From the NCBI GenBank assembly GCA_902465605.1, contig CABQNT010000001.1:248001-312000 (forward strand): DNA of 64,000 nt. Reading direction: 5' to 3'. The notes under the pieces were generated by a model, which saw nothing but the letters and a program-made list of their open reading frames with translations, was not told the origin of the DNA and ran no database searches. The translations under genes were made by a program, and so were the position numbers. Position 1 is the stretch's first letter, and each line of letters opens with the position of its first letter. Shown in pieces: positions 24,400 through 30,863 of the stretch. Origin of the DNA: Prevotella sp902465605 (GTDB taxonomy: Bacteria > Bacteroidota > Bacteroidia > Bacteroidales > Bacteroidaceae).

Positions 24400-24429
24400 A
24401 GCCTCCCCTAACCCCTCCAAAGGAGGGGG
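24400..24429 (+). repeat. REP-like palindrome, copy 8
   Basis: AGCCTCCCCTAACCCCTCCA plus AAGGAGGGGG, 4 bp after the adaptor stop. Confidence 0.85.
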
Positions 24430-24450
24430 ATACAGACAGACGGAACGCTA

Positions 24451-24480
24451 TCAACTCGTAAACTTGTAAACTAACAAACT
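24451..24480 (+). repeat. AACTCGTAAACTTGT microrepeat
   Basis: TCAACTCGTA, AACTTGTAAA, CTAACAAACT, running into the 41-bp leader. Confidence 0.65.
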
Positions 24481-24514
24481 TATTAACTTATAAAAAACTT
24501 TTATCAAAATGGAA
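24474..24514 (+). promoter_or_regulatory. 41-bp leader of the tail-tube gene, identical to the capsid leader
   Basis: Identical to 22448-22488 across 41 bases including the start codon and second codon. Confidence 0.75.
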
Positions 24515-24985
24515 AATGAGTATATTAACGGTAGTGACTTGTTACTGAGCGTAGCAGGTAAGGCGGTTGGACATTGTACGAGCCACACACTAACTTTTAA
24601 CAGTGAGACAAAAGATCATGCGGTGAAGCCTGTGGCAAGTGCAGGAAAATCGTCTGGACTTTGGAAGGGAAAGAACGTGACTGGGCTTTCCATATCCATC
24701 AGTGCAGAGGGTCTGCGGTTCTATGGTGAGACGGAGAGTGGCTATGATGAACTTGCGCCTAACTGGGGTAAGGGTGCAATCGTTGAGGTTTCGGCATTTA
24801 GACGTGGCGAAGACACAAAACCATACGTCAAAGGTAAGTTTATCATCGCATCTATCGAGGAAACAAGTCCAGCGCAAGATGATGCCTCCTACAGCATTTC
24901 GCTTGAGAGTGCTGGTGAGCCGGATGTTTATCCAGGCAAGGTGGCTGGCAGCAGCGCATCGAGTTCTTCGACAAATGGGAAGTAG
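24509..24985 (+). CDS. Major tail (tube) protein
   Basis: A 158-aa beta-rich tail tube subunit: NGSDLLLSVAGKAVGHCTSH, TETKDHAV-like strand, a central KNVTGLSISISAEGL and KGKFIIASIEETSPAQDDAS. The Ser-rich C-terminus (SSASSSST) is a typical flexible end. Placed before the tail assembly chaperone, as in lambda-like tails. Confidence 0.85.
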   Translation: MENEYINGSDLLLSVAGKAVGHCTSHTLTFNSETKDHAVKPVASAGKSSGLWKGKNVTGLSISISAEGLRFYGETESGYDELAPNWGKGAIVEVSAFRRGEDTKPYVKGKFIIASIEETSPAQDDASYSISLESAGEPDVYPGKVAGSSASSSSTNGK

Positions 24986-24988
24986 GAC

Positions 24989-25018
24989 AGCCTCCCCCGG
25001 CCCCTCCGAAGGAGGGGA
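24989..25018 (+). repeat. REP-like palindrome, copy 9
   Basis: AGCCTCCCCCGGCCCCTCCG plus AAGGAGGGGA; pairs in inverted orientation with copy 10. Confidence 0.85.
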
Positions 25019-25030
25019 GAAGGGGGGACT

Positions 25031-25062
25031 ACTTTGAACATTAAACTTTGAACATTGAACAA
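25031..25062 (+). repeat. TTTGAACATTGAAC microrepeat
   Basis: Tandem TTTGAACATT/AAACTTTGAACATTGAAC units between two inverted REP copies. Confidence 0.65.
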
Positions 25063-25076
25063 AACAAGCCAATTCC

Positions 25077-25106
25077 TCCCCTCCTTCGGAGGGGCCGGGG
25101 GAGGCT
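25077..25106 (-). repeat. REP-like palindrome, copy 10 (inverted)
   Basis: Minus-orientation copy ending CCGGGGGAGGCT. With copy 9 it could fold the 118-bp region into a long hairpin. Confidence 0.85.
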
Positions 25107-25121
25107 ACTAAAGAAAAAGCG

Positions 25122-25430
25122 ATGAGACAATTAACGATTGAGATAGAGGGTAAAAAATACCCATGCCGCCAGACGATGGGCGCAATGCTTAGATTTAAGC
25201 AGGAAACGGGAAAGGATGTGTCTGAGATTGGCAACGGCTTTTCAGACTTATGTGCCTACCTTTATTGCTGTGTGGCTTCGGCCAGCAAGCATGACGGGAT
25301 AGCATTTGAATACAGCTTGATGGACTTTGCGGACAGTTTGACCCCGGCCGACTTGGAAAAATGGACGGATGCCATCAGTGAGACAAATGAAGTTGCGGCT
25401 GTAGATAGCGAGGGTGCAAAAAAAAATTAG
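25122..25430 (+). CDS. Tail assembly chaperone, short (G-like) form
   Basis: A 102-aa chaperone that coats the tape measure during tail assembly. N-terminus MRQLTIEIEGKKYPCRQTMG, then the FKQETGKD helix and YLYCCVASASKHDGI, are typical of this family. It ends at TAG 25428-25430, directly after a run of nine A residues. Some ribosomes should slip -1 there and continue into the downstream frame. Confidence 0.85.
   Translation: MRQLTIEIEGKKYPCRQTMGAMLRFKQETGKDVSEIGNGFSDLCAYLYCCVASASKHDGIAFEYSLMDFADSLTPADLEKWTDAISETNEVAAVDSEGAKKN
25418..25426 (+). promoter_or_regulatory. Slippery site for -1 programmed frameshift
   Basis: Nine consecutive A at the end of the short chaperone frame (GCA AAA AAA AAT TAG). 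P- and A-site tRNALys can re-pair one base back. The stop right after it stalls the ribosome. Confidence 0.85.
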
Positions 25431-25777
25431 ACATCTACGAGCTGCTGGGTATTGCGCTTGGTTGTATCGGCTTGCGATATGAAGATTTTTGCCGATTGAC
25501 GCTGGAGGAGTTCAGCCATATTTATGAGCAATACAACGAGAGAGAGGAAATGACCGAGCGTAGTGCTTGGGAACGGATGCGAATGCTGGCAACTATATGT
25601 GTGCAGCCTTACAGCAAAAAGCGATTGAAAGCAACTGAGCTGATGCGATTTCCGTGGGATGACACAAAAGAAAGTAGCCTCCCCCAGCCCCTCCAAAGGA
25701 GGGGAGAGGTGAACAAAGAGGAAGCGTTGCGGAGGTTTGAGGCTCTGGTTCACAGGATGAAAAAACTCAAAAAATAA
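25418..25777 (+). CDS. T-frame of the tail assembly chaperone (made by -1 frameshift)
   Basis: After slippage on A-AAA-AAA (25418-25426), the -1 frame reads KKKLDIYELLGIALGCIG and stays open to 25777, giving a 218-aa G-T fusion. No ATG lies near its beginning, so frameshifting is the likely route of expression, as in lambda G/GT. The fusion T-domain bridges the tape measure and tail tube. REP copy 11 is embedded in frame (ESSLPQPLQRRGE). Confidence 0.85.
   Translation, partial: KKKLDIYELLGIALGCIGLRYEDFCRLTLEEFSHIYEQYNEREEMTERSAWERMRMLATICVQPYSKKRLKATELMRFPWDDTKESSLPQPLQRRGEVNKEEALRRFEALVHRMKKLKK
25676..25705 (+). repeat. REP-like palindrome, copy 11 (in frame inside the chaperone T-frame)
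   Basis: AGCCTCCCCCAGCCCCTCCA plus AAGGAGGGGA. The only copy with coding sequence of an apparently essential domain on both sides. Confidence 0.85.
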
Positions 25778-25782
25778 GCCTA

Positions 25783-26166
25783 ATGACAACAACAAGTTTA
25801 AGTATTGGTTCAGCAATAAGGGATGCGCTGGTTCGCCATGGCGTTGATAAGCGGGTGAGTAAGATTTTCCCGTTGGTGGTGGACGATGCAAAACTGCCAT
25901 ACATTTTATACCGTAGGGCAGGGTTTTCGCAACAGGCTGTGAAATCGCATGTAAAAACGCCTGACGTGGTGGAAATGGAGGTGGCTTGCTTTGCGGCTAC
26001 CTATTCGGAGAGCGTTGAAATTGCCGAACTTGTACGCAAGGCTTTAGACTATGGACAGACAGCCGCTTATAGGGGCTGTTTCTTAATTGATGCAAGCGAG
26101 CATTTCGTGGACGATGCCTTTGTACAGAATTTGAGATTTGAGGTAAAAGTAAACACTTTTCTTTGA
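25783..26166 (+). CDS. Tail terminator-like protein (DUF3168-like)
   Basis: A 127-aa protein of the tail completion family: IGSAIRDALVRHGVDKRVSK, LPYILYRRAGFSQQ, and VVEMEVACFAATYSESVEIA. It would cap the tail tube and join the head. It lies after the chaperone, whereas such genes usually come before the tube gene. Confidence 0.72.
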   Translation: MTTTSLSIGSAIRDALVRHGVDKRVSKIFPLVVDDAKLPYILYRRAGFSQQAVKSHVKTPDVVEMEVACFAATYSESVEIAELVRKALDYGQTAAYRGCFLIDASEHFVDDAFVQNLRFEVKVNTFL

Positions 26167-26221
26167 ACTTTGAACATTGAACTTTCAACTGGTGAACTTG
26201 TAAACTATTAACTCGTAAACT
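26162..26221 (+). repeat. TTTGAAC / AACTCGTAAAC microrepeat
   Basis: TTTGAACTTTGAACATTGAA followed by AACTGGTGAACTTGTAAAC and TTAACTCGTAAAC, up to the next gene. Confidence 0.65.
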
Positions 26222-26231
26222 ATAAAGAGCT

Positions 26232-26816
26232 ATGGCACTATTTAGCAAAAGAGTAAACAAAGCTGACTACACAACCACAAACGTGGCGGACATTGACAAG
26301 CCGTTTGCAGAGGTGTTTAAGGCGTTGGACATGAAGACGCAACGCAAGGCGATGAAGAGTGCGGTGCGCAAGGAGAGCAACCGACTTAAAAAGGTGGCGA
26401 TGGAGGAAGTGTTGTCGAGCGGAATCGGCAAAGGGACACAACAGCTTTTGACAAAGAGCCTTTACTCTCGTGTTTTTCCTGACCGCTATGGCCTTGGCGC
26501 ACTGGTGAGCGTTAGACCGCATGGCAAACGCAAGGGTTATCATGTGAACCGATACGGCAAAGAGAAGCCTGTGCTGATGTGGGCGGAAAGTGGCACAAGG
26601 ATGCGCAACATAGGTAAGAAGGTGGACTACTTCACCACCAGGAGCCGCTACACAGGAAAGAAAATATACAACTACATACGAGGTGGGAAAAGTCGTGGAC
26701 GAATGCCTAAGTATGAGTTCTTACAGCACACGGACGAAAAGGCAGGCGGACAGACAGAGGAGAATCTGTTCAACGAGTTTAAGAAGAACGTGTACAGAGC
26801 TGCGGAGAGGATGTAG
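26232..26816 (+). CDS. HK97 gp10-like neck/tail completion protein
   Basis: A 194-aa basic protein: helical N-terminus (TQRKAMKSAVRKESNRLKK), then LYSRVFPDRYGLGALVSV and FLQHTDEKAGGQ. This matches the gp10 family that joins head and tail. Like the DUF3168-like gene it lies after the tube and chaperone, so the order is rearranged against standard siphophages. Confidence 0.75.
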   Translation: MALFSKRVNKADYTTTNVADIDKPFAEVFKALDMKTQRKAMKSAVRKESNRLKKVAMEEVLSSGIGKGTQQLLTKSLYSRVFPDRYGLGALVSVRPHGKRKGYHVNRYGKEKPVLMWAESGTRMRNIGKKVDYFTTRSRYTGKKIYNYIRGGKSRGRMPKYEFLQHTDEKAGGQTEENLFNEFKKNVYRAAERM

Positions 26817-26824
26817 TGAGGATG

Positions 26825-27106
26825 TTAATCTGGGAAGCCAGTACCAGTGAACATGTCCAACCCTCCCTCTTGTTCCAAGCGATATATCTTTCCGACAATG
26901 GAAAAATGAACGAATAAATCAATAACAAAGATGACGATACTCAAAAGTACTACGATTGGTGAATATGTCAAGAACGAAATAATGGCACTTAGAAAGGAGA
27001 AGAACAAGATGCCAGACGTAAGTGTCAGCCATTCTCTCCGTTGTTTTATTTTACGAATGACTTCCTTATCGTATTCAACTTTAATGTCAATGTTATTTCT
27101 TTTCAT
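26825..27106 (-). CDS. Moron: two-helix membrane protein on the opposite strand
   Basis: A 93-aa protein (start at 27106, MKRNNIDIKVEYDKEVIRKI) with two hydrophobic helices (SGILFFSFLSAIISFLTY and IVVLLSIVIFVIDLFVHF). It lies antisense between two tail genes and has its own promoter and a strong Shine-Dalgarno AGGGAGGA 7 nt before the ATG, unusual for this host. It is therefore a self-contained cargo gene, probably expressed in the lysogen. Function unknown. Confidence 0.75.
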   Translation of the reverse strand: MKRNNIDIKVEYDKEVIRKIKQRREWLTLTSGILFFSFLSAIISFLTYSPIVVLLSIVIFVIDLFVHFSIVGKIYRLEQEGGLDMFTGTGFPD

Positions 27107-27127
27107 GATCGTTCCTCCCTTCTTTCG

Positions 27128-27159
27128 CAAATATAGGATAAAAAGAAGAATAGTGCAAG
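27128..27159 (-). promoter_or_regulatory. Promoter of the minus-strand membrane moron
   Basis: CTTG (27159-27156), 20 bp, TATATTTG (27135-27128) on the minus strand. Same spacing as the other cargo promoters. Confidence 0.8.
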
Positions 27160-27175
27160 TAAATAAGTAAAAAAC

Positions 27176-30100
27176 ATGTCAAACAAGCAAATATCTTTAA
27201 CTGTCAAGCTGAATGTTGATGGCAAGGAACAATTGGTGACAGCCACAACAGACGTAGAAAAGCTTCGTGCCGCTTTAGATGCGTCGCAAGGCAGCATCTC
27301 AAAAGCCTTCAAAAGTCTTAGTTATTTGTCTACATCTTTTCTTGGACTATCATCCGCTGCCAATCAAATTTGCGGAACACTTAATAATTTAACAGAGGAA
27401 AATCGCACATTTAGTGGCGCCATGGCGGCAGCCAACACCATGGCGGGTAAGAGCGGCAAAGACTTTGAACAGCTGAAAGGCAAGGTTGCTGATTTGGCGG
27501 CTGAGCTGCCTATCGCCCGTGACCAGTTGGCGAACGGCTTGTATCAAGTGGTGAGCATGGGCGTGCCGGAGGACAACTGGATAGACTATTTGAAGAAGTC
27601 CGCAAAAGCATCCATCGGTGGTATTGCCGACTTGGGTGAGACGGTGAAGGTAACTGCAACGGTAATCAAGAACTACGGTCTGGAATGGGACAAAGCCAAT
27701 GACATACAGGACAAGATTCAGCTGACAGCCAAGTTAGGTTCAACGAGCTTTGAGCAATTGGCGCAGAGCCTTCCGATGGTGACCGGTAATGCCGCCACGC
27801 TTGGCGTGAGCATTGACGACCTTTTAGCAAGTTTTGCCACGCTGACCGGTGTGAGTGGTAACACGGCCGAGGTAGCCACGCAGTTGAGTGCCATCTTTAC
27901 ATCGCTGGTGAAGCCTTCGAGTGAAGCGACCAAGCAGGCGATGGAAATGGGCATTCAGTTTGACGCTGCTGCCATAAAGGCGGCTGGAGGTATGCGCAAC
28001 TTCCTTGTTGACTTGGATAAGAACGTGAAAGCATACGCACAGCGCACCGGACAGATAGAAACAGCCATCTATAGCAGACTGTTTGGTAGTGCCAGAGCGA
28101 TGCGTGCGCTGATTCCGCTGACGGGAAAATTGTCGGACAAGTTCGGCAAGGATGCTGAAAAGATGAAGAACAGTGCCGGCACGATAGACGATGCTTTTGA
28201 CATCATGTCAGGCACAGGCAGTGCAAAGATTCAGAAGCTGAAGAACGCCATTGCCGATATGACGGACGGCATCACCAGCAAGTTGAGTATGCTACGACCA
28301 ATGTTCAACATCGGTGCGGAGGTGGGTAATACTGTGGTTGCTGTGTTTGCCATGAAGAAAGCGTTAAAAGCCTTTGGCGTTACTACGCTGTGGACGGCAG
28401 TTCGTATTAAAGGCTTAAATTTTGCCGTATCTTTTGGCAAGCAGACACTGAAAGATTTGAGAGCTGTTGCAACTGTTGTATCTGCAAGCATGCGTGGTGC
28501 AGCCGTGAGTGCTGACATGATGAAATCTGCCATTCGTGGACTGTTGGTAACATCTGTTGTAGGTTTGGCGATATGGGCATTGAGCGCAGCCATTGGTTAT
28601 CTGATAGGCAAGATGGATGAAGCAGAGGACGGAATGAACGGCATGACCGAGGCAGAGCAGCAGGCAAAGCAAGCCACCGAGCAGATGAACAAAGAGATAG
28701 CCAGCGTGCGCACGGAATACGACTTGAATATTCAGAAGCTCAAAGAATTCAAAGGCAGCAAGGAGGAAGAGCGCAAACTGGTTGAAGAAATGAACGGTCA
28801 GTACGGCGAGAGCTTCGGTTATTATTCGACCGTTGCCGACTGGTACACGGCATTGGTGACGAACAGCAAAGCGTATTGTGACCAGATGATAAAAGAGATT
28901 GAACTTCGGAAACTCGCGAATGATGTTGCCAGCGCACAGGCTGATATGGACGCCATTCAATACGATGAGAATGGAAAGACACGGCATTATAATCCTCGCA
29001 GGGATCTTGAGCCGGTAACAGTTGGTGTGGACTATAACCCACAAACAGGAACTTCTGAACCAAAATACAAATGGGTGCCAAAAGTGGGCAGTAGCGAGGT
29101 AGAGCAGGCGCAAGTAAAATTTGATGATGCACGGAGGCGGCGTGACGCATCAAAAAAGCGAATGTACGCCCTGAACGGTAAAGACACGGGTGCCATCAAA
29201 CACACGAAAGGCTGGCGGGCTGAAAGGGCTTACTCGCCTGTTGGTGGTAAGGCTAATGGGGCTAATAAGGCTAATAAGCTAAACCAACAAACCCCGAAAA
29301 CTATCGTGGACAAATGGCGTGAAGAATTGTCACGGCTTGAGAAAGCGAAAGAGAATGCGCTGACGGTTGATGCAAAGGTAAAAATAGACGAAAAGATAGG
29401 CACACTTCAAAAGAAGATAGATGAAGCCACGAAAGGCAAGGTGAGCATCGGTGCGGAGGTTGAGCCTACTTTCATCACCCAAGGAAGCACAGCTGATAAA
29501 CGACAGAGCCACAGCAATGCCGAGAGCCGTGCCAGCAGGATTCAACAAGACTACGAGATAGGCATCATTGGAAAAGAGGAAGCCGAGCGACAGTTGGGTG
29601 AGCTGAACGATCAGCTGAAAGCACTTGGGTTAAAACCTGTGGAAATACACTTCAAGAGCCATGTGGAGGAATTGCAGGATGCGTTGCAGAAAGCACAAAA
29701 GGAGCTGGAAGACGGTACGACGGTAGAAGCGAAAATAGAGGCAGCCGTAAAGGTGCAGAAGCTGCAATCTGAGATAGATGCCGAGACACACGGACAGCTC
29801 ACCATTCAGGCGGAGGTTGAATCTACCTACGTTACGCAGGGTAGTGCGGCTGACAAGCGACAGAGCTATGAGAATGCGCTACAGCGTGCTAACAGGTTGA
29901 AGAGTGACGTGGAGATAGGGCTTGTTGGGCGTGAAGACTTTGAACGTGAGCTGAAGGTCATCAACGAGCAGCTGGATGGACTTGGGCTGAAACCAATCAA
30001 ATTGAAGATTGACGCAGACGTGTCCGATTTTGACGAAGCCATGTCGGGCATCAAGGAAGGCTGGAGCAACATTTCAGGTATTGGAAGCGGCATAGAAGGC

Positions 30101-30745
30101 ATCACATCGGCCTTGGAAGGCAACAAGAATGGCTGGCAGGCCATTAGTAGCGTTGTGCAGGGCGCCATCAGCATCATGGAGGGCATCCGCGGCATCGTGT
30201 CCATGATCAAAATGTTCACCGTCGTGACGAAAGCTCAAAAGGTAGCCACGGATGAAAGCACAACATCGACCTTGACTAATGCGGCTGCGGCTGGTGTCAA
30301 CGCATCAGCCAAAGGCGGTGAAGCAGTAGCCAATGCCACGGCCAGCGGTGCAAAACTGCCCTTTCCTTTGAATCTGGTGGCCATCGCAGCAGGTGTGGCA
30401 GCCGTGGTCGCCGCACTGGCTACCATCACTGGCGGGTTTGCCACGGGTGGTGTGGTTGGCGGCAGTTCCACATACGGCGACATGAAGTTTGCACGGGTGA
30501 ACAGCGGTGAAATGATATTAAATAAATCGCAACAAACTCGGCTGTTTAACATCATTGATGGCCGCTTTACACCACCATCTATCGCCGACCGCCGCATGCA
30601 GCCTGTAGTGGTGCAGTTGCCGCAGCCTATGATGGACGCAACGCCGCAGGTGAACATCACCATGAACGCAGACGCACGGCGCATTCTGGAGGTAATGAGC
30701 GATGTGAATAAGGTGGCTGGTTTGAGCGGGAGGAGGTACTTTTAG
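27176..30745 (+). CDS. Tape measure protein
   Basis: A 1189-aa protein that sets tail length. The N-terminal third resembles TP901-type tape measures (AAANTMAGKSGKDFEQLKG, LPIARDQLANGLYQVVSMG, SFEQLAQSLPMVTGNAATLG). A membrane-like segment at ~460-485 is followed by coiled coils. Two ~115-residue repeats (about 755-980: EVEPTFITQGSTADKRQS / EVESTYVTQGSAADKRQS) may be length units. Ends ASGAKLPFPLNLVAIAAGVA and GGFATGGVVGG. A GGCTAATAAG microrepeat lies in frame at about residues 695-700. The stop TAG uses the first bases of REP copy 12. Confidence 0.93.
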   Translation: MSNKQISLTVKLNVDGKEQLVTATTDVEKLRAALDASQGSISKAFKSLSYLSTSFLGLSSAANQICGTLNNLTEENRTFSGAMAAANTMAGKSGKDFEQLKGKVADLAAELPIARDQLANGLYQVVSMGVPEDNWIDYLKKSAKASIGGIADLGETVKVTATVIKNYGLEWDKANDIQDKIQLTAKLGSTSFEQLAQSLPMVTGNAATLGVSIDDLLASFATLTGVSGNTAEVATQLSAIFTSLVKPSSEATKQAMEMGIQFDAAAIKAAGGMRNFLVDLDKNVKAYAQRTGQIETAIYSRLFGSARAMRALIPLTGKLSDKFGKDAEKMKNSAGTIDDAFDIMSGTGSAKIQKLKNAIADMTDGITSKLSMLRPMFNIGAEVGNTVVAVFAMKKALKAFGVTTLWTAVRIKGLNFAVSFGKQTLKDLRAVATVVSASMRGAAVSADMMKSAIRGLLVTSVVGLAIWALSAAIGYLIGKMDEAEDGMNGMTEAEQQAKQATEQMNKEIASVRTEYDLNIQKLKEFKGSKEEERKLVEEMNGQYGESFGYYSTVADWYTALVTNSKAYCDQMIKEIELRKLANDVASAQADMDAIQYDENGKTRHYNPRRDLEPVTVGVDYNPQTGTSEPKYKWVPKVGSSEVEQAQVKFDDARRRRDASKKRMYALNGKDTGAIKHTKGWRAERAYSPVGGKANGANKANKLNQQTPKTIVDKWREELSRLEKAKENALTVDAKVKIDEKIGTLQKKIDEATKGKVSIGAEVEPTFITQGSTADKRQSHSNAESRASRIQQDYEIGIIGKEEAERQLGELNDQLKALGLKPVEIHFKSHVEELQDALQKAQKELEDGTTVEAKIEAAVKVQKLQSEIDAETHGQLTIQAEVESTYVTQGSAADKRQSYENALQRANRLKSDVEIGLVGREDFERELKVINEQLDGLGLKPIKLKIDADVSDFDEAMSGIKEGWSNISGIGSGIEGITSALEGNKNGWQAISSVVQGAISIMEGIRGIVSMIKMFTVVTKAQKVATDESTTSTLTNAAAAGVNASAKGGEAVANATASGAKLPFPLNLVAIAAGVAAVVAALATITGGFATGGVVGGSSTYGDMKFARVNSGEMILNKSQQTRLFNIIDGRFTPPSIADRRMQPVVVQLPQPMMDATPQVNITMNADARRILEVMSDVNKVAGLSGRRYF

Positions 30746-30773
30746 CCTCCCCCGACCCCTCCAAAGGAGGGGA
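30744..30773 (+). repeat. REP-like palindrome, copy 12
   Basis: AGCCTCCCCCGACCCCTCCA plus AAGGAGGGGA. Its first AG completes the TAG stop of the tape measure gene. Confidence 0.85.
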
Positions 30774-30793
30774 GGTCAGACAGCTGGAGAAAT

Positions 30794-30859
30794 ATCAACT
30801 CGTCAACTAAAAAGACTATCAACTCGTAAACTTGTGAACTCGTAAACTTGTAAACTAAA
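30794..30859 (+). repeat. AACTCGTCAACT / AACTTGTAAACT microrepeat
   Basis: Seven or so loose 8-9-bp units (ATCAACTCGT, CAACTAA, CTATCAACTCGTAA, ACTTGTGA, ACTCGTAA, ACTTGTAA). Confidence 0.7.
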
Positions 30860-30863
30860 CAAA

